From CAZUDO01 sp964618895 (GTDB lineage: Bacteria; Desulfobacterota; Binatia; DP-6): a DNA stretch of 64,000 nt. The notes under the pieces are model-generated. The model ran no database searches. It saw only the letters and a list, made by a program, of their open reading frames with translations, and had not been told where the DNA came from. The translations under genes were made by a program, and so were the position numbers. The stretch spans positions 1-64,000 of the forward strand of contig CAZUDO010000092.1 in NCBI GenBank assembly GCA_964618895.1. Reading direction: 5' to 3'. Of the stretch, positions 8,032-16,436 are shown one piece after another. Each line of letters starts with the position of its first letter. Position 1 is the stretch's first letter.

Positions 8032-10416
8032 TCAGAATTGGAATGGCCCCCCGAACGAGAACAGCACCAGGCTGGTCTCGTCGTGGGGCTGGGTGTTGAA
8101 GGCTTCGCCCACCTCGACCCGCAGCGGGCCCACCGGGGACAGCCACCGGAGGCCCACGCCCGCCGCGTAGCGCGTGGCATCCAGCGAGAACCCGTTGGTC
8201 CCCGTGATGTCGTCGTTACCATACGCATTGCCGGCGTCGATGAACACCACGCCCTTGAGCCCGATGCTCTGCGCGATCGGGAAGATGATCTCGTTGGTCA
8301 GGATGATTTGGCTGCTGCCCCCGATGGGATCCGTCGCGATGACGCGCCCGAGGGCATCCTTGCGGACTTCACGCGGGCCGAGGGTACGGCTCTTGAATCC
8401 GCGCAGCGAATTGATGCCGCCCGGGAAGTAGCGCTCGAACAGCGGCAGCTCGTCGCCGTCCAGCCCCTCCTCGCCGAAGCCGTACCCCAGGGCGGCACCG
8501 AACGAATAGGTGTAGTCGCCCTCGAGGAAGCGCTTGGCGTGCAGGAACGTGTAGTACCAGCGGCCGCGGGCCTCCGCCTTGAGGAAGCGATCCCCGCCGA
8601 GGCCCGCGATCTGGACCGACACGTCCTGCAGGGACCCCGCCGTGGGGTCGAAGGCGTGGTTCAGGGTGTTGCGGGACGCGCGCGGCGTGATGCTGCTGAT
8701 GGTGCTGGTGCCCTCTTCGCTTTGGATGGACCGCGTAGCGTCGACACTCACGTTGGAGATCGTGGCCTGCTCGAGACGATAGTCGGCCCCGACCCGGACA
8801 TCCTCGAGCGGCAAGCCCCAGAGCGACGTGTAGCCGAAGGCCGTGACGGGGTACGTCAGCTGGGTGCCGATACCCGTTCCCTGGCGGTCGAAGCTGTCGA
8901 ATTCGAGCCGCCAACTGAAGGCGTCCACACCGACGGTGAGCGGCGTATCGCGGAAGTACGGCTCGGTGAACGACAGCAGGATGTTCCGCCGGATCGTGCC
9001 CGCGTCGGCGTTCACCACCAACCGCTGCCCGCGCCCGAACAGGTTGTTCTCCTGGACGCGCACGTTGAGCAACAAGCTGTCGGCCGAGCTGAATCCCGCG
9101 CCGGCGCTGAACGCGCCCGTCTGGCCTTCCTTCACGTCGACCAGGACGTGCATCGTGTCGTCGGTGCCGGCCTTCCGGGTCGCGATGTCGACTTGCTGGA
9201 AGAAACCGAGGCGCTGGAGCGCTTCTCGACTCTTGCGGAGCTTGCGGGCGGAGTACAGCTCCTGCTCTCCGATGCGCATCTCGCGCCGGATCACCTTGTC
9301 GCGCGTCTTGGTGTTGCCGGCGATCTCGATGCGCTCGACGGTGACCGGATTCCCGCGTTCGGCCTGAAAGGTCACGTCGACCAGGCGCTCGTCGGAACGA
9401 ATGGTGGTGGACGGCTCGACGCTGGCGAAGGCGTAGCCGTCCTCGGCCAGCCGCTCGGTGAGGAGCTGCGCGTCCTCGCGCAGGGTGGTGGCCTGGAAGG
9501 TCTCGCCCGGGGTCGTGGCCAGCCCCAGTTGCAGGCCTGTCGCTTCCATCGGGAGATTCTCGCCCTCGACGCCGACGGTGCCGACCTGGAACTGGTCGCC
9601 TTCGTCGATCTTGACGACGACGTGGAGTCCGTCCTCGTCCCGATCGACGCGCGGCTCGTCGATGCGCACCGTGATGTAGCCGTGGTCGTAGTACCAGGCC
9701 GTGAGCCGCTCCATGTCCGTGCGCAGCACGTCGCGGTTCAGCACGCCCGCACCGGTGATGAACCCGAAGAGCCACTCCTCCCGGGTCTGCAACACGCCAC
9801 GGAGTTTTCGATCCGAGAACGCCTGGTTGCCCTCGAAGACGATGTCCGACACCTTCACGGGCTCGCGCTCGTCGACGGTGTAGAGCATGTCCACCTCGCG
9901 GTCGCCGACCGACTCCGCGCGGTAGGTGATCTGCACATCGAGGTAGCCCTTCTCGATGTAGAGCTTCTTCGCCGCCTCGACCCCCTGGCGGGCCTTCTCC
10001 GGGTCGAGAATGGTGTGCGGACGGATCTTGAGCGCGCCCTCGACCTCTTCGCGCTTGATCTTACCCGCCCCCTCGACCTTGACCGCGCGCACGAGCGGCC
10101 GCTCGTCGACCTGCAGGGTGAGGACGACGCCCCCCCCCTCCCCGGGCGTCACGTCGGCGGTCACCTGGTCGAAGAAGCCCATCGCATAGACGGTGCGGAT
10201 GTCTTCGTCGAGCGTCGCCTGCTCGAACGGGTGCCCGGGTTGCGAGCGCAGATGCACCCGGATGGCGTCCTCCTCGACCCGCAGGTTGCCGTGGATATCG
10301 ACGCGCGCGATGGTCGGCGGACGCGTCACCTCGACCGTCCGTGCGCTGGCCCCGGCGACCAGCCCCCAGCCCACCGCCACCACGACCCCCCACCACCTCC
10401 GCCGGACCACGGTCAT
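8032..10416 (-). CDS. bamA: Outer-membrane protein assembly factor BamA
   Basis: 794-aa Omp85 protein and central subunit of the machine that inserts beta-barrel proteins into the outer membrane. After a signal peptide ending ASAR, five POTRA repeats (about residues 35-430) begin with TIARVDIHGNLRVEEDAIR. The C-terminal half is the barrel; it contains the lid-loop motif region LFERYFPGGINSLRGF and ends in the aromatic beta-signal GGPFQF. ATG 10416 overlaps the lolD stop (ATGA). Length and domain order match the family. Confidence 0.95.
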   Translation of the reverse strand: MTVVRRRWWGVVVAVGWGLVAGASARTVEVTRPPTIARVDIHGNLRVEEDAIRVHLRSQPGHPFEQATLDEDIRTVYAMGFFDQVTADVTPGEGGGVVLTLQVDERPLVRAVKVEGAGKIKREEVEGALKIRPHTILDPEKARQGVEAAKKLYIEKGYLDVQITYRAESVGDREVDMLYTVDEREPVKVSDIVFEGNQAFSDRKLRGVLQTREEWLFGFITGAGVLNRDVLRTDMERLTAWYYDHGYITVRIDEPRVDRDEDGLHVVVKIDEGDQFQVGTVGVEGENLPMEATGLQLGLATTPGETFQATTLREDAQLLTERLAEDGYAFASVEPSTTIRSDERLVDVTFQAERGNPVTVERIEIAGNTKTRDKVIRREMRIGEQELYSARKLRKSREALQRLGFFQQVDIATRKAGTDDTMHVLVDVKEGQTGAFSAGAGFSSADSLLLNVRVQENNLFGRGQRLVVNADAGTIRRNILLSFTEPYFRDTPLTVGVDAFSWRLEFDSFDRQGTGIGTQLTYPVTAFGYTSLWGLPLEDVRVGADYRLEQATISNVSVDATRSIQSEEGTSTISSITPRASRNTLNHAFDPTAGSLQDVSVQIAGLGGDRFLKAEARGRWYYTFLHAKRFLEGDYTYSFGAALGYGFGEEGLDGDELPLFERYFPGGINSLRGFKSRTLGPREVRKDALGRVIATDPIGGSSQIILTNEIIFPIAQSIGLKGVVFIDAGNAYGNDDITGTNGFSLDATRYAAGVGLRWLSPVGPLRVEVGEAFNTQPHDETSLVLFSFGGPFQF

Positions 10417-11132
10417 CCCGCCCCGCCCCAGCGTGCCGCCGAGGTGCTCACCTCCGACTCCAGCCGTCCGGCCACGAGACGGACGGTCCGGCCGAGCACC
10501 GTTGCCAGGGCGTCGTTGTGGGTCGCCACTACCAGCGTCGAGCCGTACTCGCGGTTGAGGTCCAGGAGCAGTTCCTGGACGCGCTCGCCGGTCGCGGGAT
10601 CGAGGTTGCCGGTCGGTTCGTCCGCGAGCACCAGGCGTGGGCGCTGCATCACCGCCCGCGCCACCGCCACCCGCTGCTGCTCTCCGCCGGAGAGCTGTCC
10701 GGGCCGATGGGCGAGTCGCCCGCCGAGACCGACCCGCTCGAGCAGGATTTCGGCGCGCGCGCGCGTCGGCCCCATCGGCGCGCGCGCGATCAGGCTGGGC
10801 AACATGACGTTCTCGAGGGCCGTGAAGTCCGGCAGGAGGTGATGGAACTGGAAGACGAAGCCGACTTCGCGATTACGGAACGCCGCCAACCCCCCCTCCG
10901 GGCGGGCATAGATGTCTTCGCCGTCGAAGAGCACCTGGCCGCCCGTCGGTCGGTCGAGGGCGCCGAGCAGGTGGAGGAGCGTGCTCTTGCCGACCCCCGA
11001 CGCCCCCACCACCGCGACCCGCTCGCCCGCCTGCACGTCGAGGTCGAGGGCCGCGAGCACGTGCACCTCGGTTGGACCGTCGACGTAGCGTTTGGTGAGC
11101 TGGCGCGCCTGGACCAGCGGCGGGGTGGGCAT
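10413..11132 (-). CDS. lolD: Lipoprotein-releasing ABC ATPase LolD
   Basis: 239-aa ATPase of the MacB/LolD subfamily that powers release of outer-membrane lipoproteins from the inner membrane to LolA. Walker A is GASGVGKST, the signature is LSGGEQQRVAVARA, and Walker B is LVLADEPTGNLD, the form typical of LolD. The Q-loop sits in VGFVFQFHHLLPDFT. It starts at ATG 11132, six bases after the LolC/E stop, and its stop overlaps bamA. Its membrane partner is the gene just upstream. Confidence 0.94.
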   Translation of the reverse strand: MPTPPLVQARQLTKRYVDGPTEVHVLAALDLDVQAGERVAVVGASGVGKSTLLHLLGALDRPTGGQVLFDGEDIYARPEGGLAAFRNREVGFVFQFHHLLPDFTALENVMLPSLIARAPMGPTRARAEILLERVGLGGRLAHRPGQLSGGEQQRVAVARAVMQRPRLVLADEPTGNLDPATGERVQELLLDLNREYGSTLVVATHNDALATVLGRTVRLVAGRLESEVSTSAARWGGAG

Positions 11133-11138
11133 GCGGCG

Positions 11139-12404
11139 CTACTCATACCGGATCACCTCGACCGGAACCAGGCTCGCGGCGCGGCGGGCGGGCGCTACCG
11201 CCGCGATCACGCAGATGGCGATCGACACGGTGGCGACGACGAGGAAGTTGACCGGGTCCATGCGGACCGGCAGCGTGGTGACCAGGAACACGTCCTTCGG
11301 CAGTTCGATGAACTGGTAGCGGGCCAGGAGCCAGCATCCCATCACGCCGAGCGCGTTGCCGAGCAGCGTGCCGGCGACCCCTATCACGGCGCCGTTCAGG
11401 ACGAAGATGCGACCGATCGACGAACTCGAGGCGCCCATCGCCTTCAGGATGGCGATGTCCCGTCGCTTCTCCTTCACCACCATGGTGAGCGTCGCGAGGA
11501 TGTTGAACGCTGCCACCACCACGATCAGGCACAGCACGATGCCGTAGACCACCTTCTCGAGCTTGAGTGCGGAGAACAGATTGCGGTTGACCTCCATCCA
11601 GTCGCGTGCCCGATACGGGAACCCACCCAGCGCCGATTCGATCCGTCGCGCGACCTCGCGCGCCCCGTAGACATCGCGCACCCGCACCTCGATCCCCGTG
11701 ATGCCGTCCTTCACGTCGAAGAAGCGCTGCGCGTCGGCCAGGGCGAGGTAGGCGAGCGTCGTGTCGTAGTCGTACATGCCGGAGTCGAACACCCCGCCGA
11801 CCACGAAGCGCTTCATCCGCGGGACCATCCCGCCCGGGCCTGGCGTCCCGAGGGGTGACACCAGATTCACGACGTCGCCCGGCCCGACGCCCAGCTGGCG
11901 CGCGAGCTCCGCGCCCAGCAGGAGGCCGCCCAGTTCCACCCGTCCCCCGCCCTCCTCTGCCGGCAGGGTCACCTCGTGGGGGTGTGTCAGGGCCTCCAGG
12001 CTGCCGCGCTCGAGATGCTGCCCGACGTCCACCACCGCCCCGGCCGCGGCCGGGTCGACACCCCGCACGACGACGCCGGCGGCGCTCCGCCCGACCGCCA
12101 GCATGGCCTGGCCGTAGACGAACGGCGCCGCCGCGGCCACTCCGGGCACCGCGCGCACCCGTTCGACGATCTCCGGGTCGCCGGTGAGCGTACCGCTGTA
12201 GCTCATCACCACCACATGCGGGTTGAAGCCCAGGATCTTGTCGCGCAGCTCGTGCTCCAGCCCGGTCATGACGCCGAGCACGATGTCGAGCGTGGCTACG
12301 CCGATCGTGACCCCGAACAACGAGATGAGGGAGATGAGCGAGAGGGCTACCGCACGTCGGCGGGCGCGCAGATAGCGCAAGCCGACGAACAGCTCCCACC
12401 TCAC
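11139..12404 (-). CDS. Lipoprotein-releasing permease LolC/LolE
   Basis: 421-aa FtsX-like permease: one transmembrane helix near residue 30 (SLISLISLFGVTIGVATL), a periplasmic MacB-like domain (about 50-270) and three C-terminal helices. The motif VVKEKRRDIAILKAMGAS before the last helices marks the LolC/E family. Only one permease gene is present, so the transporter is probably a homodimer of this LolF-like subunit with two LolD. The start is GTG 12404, overlapping the lysS stop (GTGA). Confidence 0.92.
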   Translation of the reverse strand: MRWELFVGLRYLRARRRAVALSLISLISLFGVTIGVATLDIVLGVMTGLEHELRDKILGFNPHVVVMSYSGTLTGDPEIVERVRAVPGVAAAAPFVYGQAMLAVGRSAAGVVVRGVDPAAAGAVVDVGQHLERGSLEALTHPHEVTLPAEEGGGRVELGGLLLGAELARQLGVGPGDVVNLVSPLGTPGPGGMVPRMKRFVVGGVFDSGMYDYDTTLAYLALADAQRFFDVKDGITGIEVRVRDVYGAREVARRIESALGGFPYRARDWMEVNRNLFSALKLEKVVYGIVLCLIVVVAAFNILATLTMVVKEKRRDIAILKAMGASSSSIGRIFVLNGAVIGVAGTLLGNALGVMGCWLLARYQFIELPKDVFLVTTLPVRMDPVNFLVVATVSIAICVIAAVAPARRAASLVPVEVIRYE

Positions 12405-13894
12405 GCGGGCGTCTCCGGACGGAGCTGCGGGAACAGGATGACCTCGCGAATGGTCGGGGCCCCCGTGAGCAGCATGACGAGGCGGTCGATGCCCATTCCC
12501 TCTCCGGCGGTGGGCGGCAGGCCGTACTCGAGCGCCCGCACATAGTCTTCGTCCATGGCGTGCGCCTCCTCGTCGCCGGCCGCACGCGCGCGCAGCTGCT
12601 CCTCGAAGCGTGCCCGCTGGTCGTCGGGATCATTCAGCTCGGAGAAGGCATTCGCGATCTCCTGGCGCGCCATGTAGAGCTCGAAGCGGTCGACGAAGCG
12701 GGGGTCGCGATCGTTGCGCCGCGCGAGCGGGGAGACCTCTACCGGGAACTGGGTCACGAACGTCGGCTGCACGAGCGTCGGCTCGACCAGACGCTCGAAC
12801 ACCGCACAGAGCAGCTCGCCCGGCGCCATGCCGGGGCGCTCGATGCCGCCCGTTCGTTCGGCCAGCCCGCGGATCGTCGCCGGGTCGAGCAGGCGGTCCG
12901 CGGCTACGCCGGCGTGCTCGGCGACCAGGTCGGCCATCGTCCGCCGCGGCCACGGCGGCGTCAGATCGAGGTGGAGATCGCGGTAGGTGAGCGTCGTACC
13001 ACCGGCAACGGACCGCACCAGCGCCACCAGCATCTCCTCGGTCAGGTCCATCAGGTCGGTGTACGTCGCATACCCCTGGTAGAACTCGAGCATGGTGAAC
13101 TCGGGTTGATGGGTGGCGTCGATGCCTTCGTTGCGGAAATTGCGGTTGATCTCGAACACGCGGTCGAGTCCGCCGACGACCAGGCGCTTCAGGTACAGCT
13201 CGGGAGAGATGCGCAGGTAGAGGTCGATGTCGAGGGCGTTGTGATGCGTGACGAAGGGGCGTGCCGCGGCGCCGCCCGCGATCGCCTGCATCATCGGTGT
13301 CTCGACTTCGACGAAGCCCCGTGCGGCGAGGAAATCGCGCAGGAAGCGGATTGCGCCCGCGCGCACCTCGAAGATGTGCCGCGCCTCCGGGTTGACGATC
13401 AGGTCCAGGTACCGCTGGCGATAGCGCGCCTCCACGTCCTGGAGCCCGTGCCACTTCTCCGGCAGCGGCCGCAGCGCCTTGGCGAGCGCGCGCAACCCGG
13501 TGGCCTCGAGCGTGAGTTCTCCGGTGCGCGTGCGGAAGGGCCGCCCGGTCACACCGATCACGTCGCCGAGGTCCAACAGGCGATAGATGGCGAACGTCTC
13601 GTCGCCCAGTCGATCGCGGCGAACATGGATCTGAATGCGCCCGGAGCGATCCTGCAGCTGCAGAAACCCCGCCTTGCCGAAGTCGCGCAGCGCCAGGATC
13701 CGTCCGGCCACGGCAACCGCACCGGCGTCTGCGGCGGTGGCAAGCTCGGCCTCGGGGAGAGTCCCGAACCGGGCATGCACCTCGCCGGCGGTGTGGTCAG
13801 GACGGAAATCGTTCGGGTACGCTGCCACGCCGCGTTCGCGAAGGGCGTGCAGCTTTTCCCGCCTGACCACGGTCTGCTCGTGGTCGTCGGGCAT
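12401..13894 (-). CDS. lysS: Lysyl-tRNA synthetase, class II
   Basis: 497-aa class II synthetase that charges tRNA-Lys. The N-terminal OB fold carries VAGRILALRDFGKAGFLQLQD. Class II motif 1 is at FLAARGFVEVETPM, motif 2 at FEINRNFRNEGIDATHQPEF, and motif 3 at GYGLPPTAGEGMGIDRLVM-type residues near the C-terminus (LEYGLPPTAGEGMGIDRLVM). ATG 13894 is chosen because the family starts just before HEQTVVRREKLHALRERG; a longer frame upstream adds residues not expected. It heads the envelope operon, as often seen in deltaproteobacteria. Confidence 0.94.
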   Translation of the reverse strand: MPDDHEQTVVRREKLHALRERGVAAYPNDFRPDHTAGEVHARFGTLPEAELATAADAGAVAVAGRILALRDFGKAGFLQLQDRSGRIQIHVRRDRLGDETFAIYRLLDLGDVIGVTGRPFRTRTGELTLEATGLRALAKALRPLPEKWHGLQDVEARYRQRYLDLIVNPEARHIFEVRAGAIRFLRDFLAARGFVEVETPMMQAIAGGAAARPFVTHHNALDIDLYLRISPELYLKRLVVGGLDRVFEINRNFRNEGIDATHQPEFTMLEFYQGYATYTDLMDLTEEMLVALVRSVAGGTTLTYRDLHLDLTPPWPRRTMADLVAEHAGVAADRLLDPATIRGLAERTGGIERPGMAPGELLCAVFERLVEPTLVQPTFVTQFPVEVSPLARRNDRDPRFVDRFELYMARQEIANAFSELNDPDDQRARFEEQLRARAAGDEEAHAMDEDYVRALEYGLPPTAGEGMGIDRLVMLLTGAPTIREVILFPQLRPETPA

Positions 13895-13975
13895 GCCTCG
13901 GAGGTAAATCGAAAGTCGTGGGTCTTTACCGACTTCGCCGAGGACAGTCAAGGAAATCCGCGGCCTGCGCGCGGT

Positions 13976-16309
13976 TCACGGCGTGGTCGATTGCAGGAGC
14001 ACCGCACTCGCGGCCTCGGCACCCACCAGGTCCGCCGTGAAGGCGATCAACCGTCTCCGGCTACCGGTCGGGACTCCGAAGGCGAGGAAGCTGCCCCCGA
14101 TCGGCGTCGGCTCCCCCACGATCGTCAGCTGCTCGACCGCCGGCGGGGCAACCTCCGGCGTCGCGCCGCCGCGCCCGATGGCGACCTGATAGAGCCCGGC
14201 GCCCACCCCCCCGACCGCGTCGGCCCGGAACACGACCGCCCGGCCGGCGAACGTCGGCGGCCCGAAGCTGCGCCAGCGTGCGCCATCCGTGCGCGGGTCA
14301 CCGCTGCCCACGAGCGCGATCAGCCGTCGTCCCCCGGCGAGGAAGACGCCCTCCAGGCCCTCCTGGTCGAGCGTGGCACGGAAGGCCACCCCGTCTGCGC
14401 CCGCCGCGGGCGAATCGAAGCTGGTGAAGCGCCCCCCAAGGCGCGTGCGTGTCTCACGTCCGACCGCCGCCACCACACGAGTCTGGTTCCCGGTGCGCAG
14501 GAACACGGCCGCTCCCCCACTCCCCCCGGCGTACGTGGCCACGAACGCCACCCGACGTCCGGTCACTGCCGGGGTCCCGAAGCTCGTGTAGCGCCCGCCC
14601 GCAGGCGAACGCTCGCCGGCGCGGGCCACCGCCTTCAGGCGGTGGCCGCTGTGCACGAACAGTCCCGTCGTCGCGCCCGTCCCGTCGAGAGCGGCATGAA
14701 ACGCCACCCCGTTGGCCCCAACGCCGGAGCGATTGAGACCATCGAGCGGATCGGCGAACAGATCCTCGACCTCGCCGCCGCCCGGCACTCGTGCGCCCGC
14801 CATGAGCAGCAGGGCCGGCCCGCGCCGGCCGAGCGTGAACAGCGCCTCGTTCGCCCGCCCGCCAGCGACACTGGCCCCGAACACGATTCGACCCCCGACC
14901 CCGGCCGCGGGCGTCTCGAAGCCCGCGTAGGTACCGTCGATCGGCGTGGGATCGCCCAACAACGCCAACGGCTGCACCTCGCCCCGCGCGACGGCGACAT
15001 AGACGCCTTCCTGCAGCCCCAGAAAGACCCCGTCGTCGGCGGTGGCGCGCACGCTGGCGTCGGTGAAGCGGAACCCGACACCGAGATCCGTGGTGTCGGT
15101 CAGGATCGCGAGCGACGTGACCCGCCCGTGACGGGCGACGAACAAGCCGGGCGCGCCGCGGGAGATCGACGCCCGCAGCAGCACACTGCCGTCATCCGCG
15201 ATGGCAGGGTCTCGCAAGCGGACCAGCCGGGCGCCCTCGGCACGATCGTCGCCGTCCGCCACCACGTCGCCCACGGCGACGATGGTCGCCAGCGCCCCAT
15301 CGAGACTGCGCACGAACACCCCGGCGCTCGCCGTCCCGTCGCGCACGCTGGCGCGGAACGCCACCGTCCCACGCGCGTTGATGGCGGGGACGAGGGACGT
15401 CGGGATATTGCGAAACCTCCCGCCGAGCGGGCTGGCATCGTCTTCGAGCGCCACGGCAGTGAACCGCGCGACGGATGTGGTCGCATCGGCCGTAAACACC
15501 CCGTTCAGCGTTCCAGCCGTGCCGGCGCGGGCGACCGTGCCCCGGAACGCCCATTGGTCCGCGTCGTTCACGCTGGCGAGCCCAAGCGCCGTGAAGCGAC
15601 CGCCCACGGGGCTGGCGTCGCCGACCACGGCCAGCGGACGCACAGCGCCGCCGTCCCATACGAACAAGCCATCGGGCCCGGCCGTCACCGCGCTCCGGAA
15701 CCCGACACGCCCGCTCGCCGATACCCCGACCAGACGAAAGGCGGCGAACGTCCCACCGGCGGGTGCGGGTGCGCCGGTGCGCGCCACCTCGGTGAGCGCC
15801 CCGGGCGCATCGGCCACGAACAGGGCGGTACTGCCACCGTCGAGCAGCGCCGAGAACGCGACTCGACCAGCGCTCCCGATCACGATCGCCTGGCCGAAGC
15901 CGAGCAGTGCTGGCCCGTCCGGACCGAGGCGGCCGACCCGCGCGAGCAGATCGGTGCCCGCGGCGCAACGCCGGTAGATCGCCGACCCGCCGCCAACGAA
16001 GTCGGCACGGAACGCGACGCACCCATCGGCAGCGAGCGCGGGCGGGCCCACCCCCGCGACTGTCCGGCCATCGAGCGTGTCGTTGGCCCCGACCACGTGG
16101 GCGACACGCGTACCGGCGCGCCGGAAAATCGCCGCCGACGCGCCGACGAACACGACCCGCGCGCGATCGTCGAGCGCCGCCTCCGAGAAGCGCGAGAACG
16201 GTAGCCCCGCCGGAGAGCGATCGCCGGTCGCGACAAACACCTCGGCCGGAGCCGCCATGGCGACCGCGTGACACACGAGGAGCATCAGGAGCGCCGGGCG
16301 CACACCCAC
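13976..16309 (-). CDS. Secreted protein of about 14 tandem beta-rich repeats
   Basis: About 777 aa. A signal peptide (PALLMLLVCHAVAMAAPAEV) is followed by roughly 14 repeats of about 55 residues with the loose pattern GxxxPxGGxFxxFxxPxxxxxGxVxFxAxxxxxxGLF. Examples are GDASPVGGRFTALG, GDPTPIDGTYAGFE and GEPTPIGGSFLAFG. There are no catalytic motifs and almost no cysteine. The repeat length and alternating hydrophobic pattern suggest a beta-propeller or solenoid exposed outside the cell or in the periplasm; this is inference. The start is uncertain: GTG 16309 or 16303 puts the signal peptide at the N-terminus. It sits between plsB and lysS on the same strand. Confidence 0.8.
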   Translation of the reverse strand: MGVRPALLMLLVCHAVAMAAPAEVFVATGDRSPAGLPFSRFSEAALDDRARVVFVGASAAIFRRAGTRVAHVVGANDTLDGRTVAGVGPPALAADGCVAFRADFVGGGSAIYRRCAAGTDLLARVGRLGPDGPALLGFGQAIVIGSAGRVAFSALLDGGSTALFVADAPGALTEVARTGAPAPAGGTFAAFRLVGVSASGRVGFRSAVTAGPDGLFVWDGGAVRPLAVVGDASPVGGRFTALGLASVNDADQWAFRGTVARAGTAGTLNGVFTADATTSVARFTAVALEDDASPLGGRFRNIPTSLVPAINARGTVAFRASVRDGTASAGVFVRSLDGALATIVAVGDVVADGDDRAEGARLVRLRDPAIADDGSVLLRASISRGAPGLFVARHGRVTSLAILTDTTDLGVGFRFTDASVRATADDGVFLGLQEGVYVAVARGEVQPLALLGDPTPIDGTYAGFETPAAGVGGRIVFGASVAGGRANEALFTLGRRGPALLLMAGARVPGGGEVEDLFADPLDGLNRSGVGANGVAFHAALDGTGATTGLFVHSGHRLKAVARAGERSPAGGRYTSFGTPAVTGRRVAFVATYAGGSGGAAVFLRTGNQTRVVAAVGRETRTRLGGRFTSFDSPAAGADGVAFRATLDQEGLEGVFLAGGRRLIALVGSGDPRTDGARWRSFGPPTFAGRAVVFRADAVGGVGAGLYQVAIGRGGATPEVAPPAVEQLTIVGEPTPIGGSFLAFGVPTGSRRRLIAFTADLVGAEAASAVLLQSTTP

Positions 16310-16436
16310 AGCGGTTCGTCCCGCAAGCCTGATGCCACCCGCGATCCTACCGTCGCACGGGCCGTGTAGGGGCTCTCCTGCCCGGATCGGGTGCTCGTGC
16401 ACGATCCCCAGACCTCCGTCCGAACGACTGCCCGAC

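Noticed and set aside
12560..16204. A plus-strand open frame of over 1,200 codons opposite lysS and the repeat protein
   Set aside because: Its product is Arg/His/Pro/Gly-rich with no domain. It is the antisense of well-supported genes and stays open because of high GC at third positions.
16384..16407. An imperfect hairpin after plsB as a terminator
   Set aside because: Stem is bulged and short and no T run follows on the minus strand.
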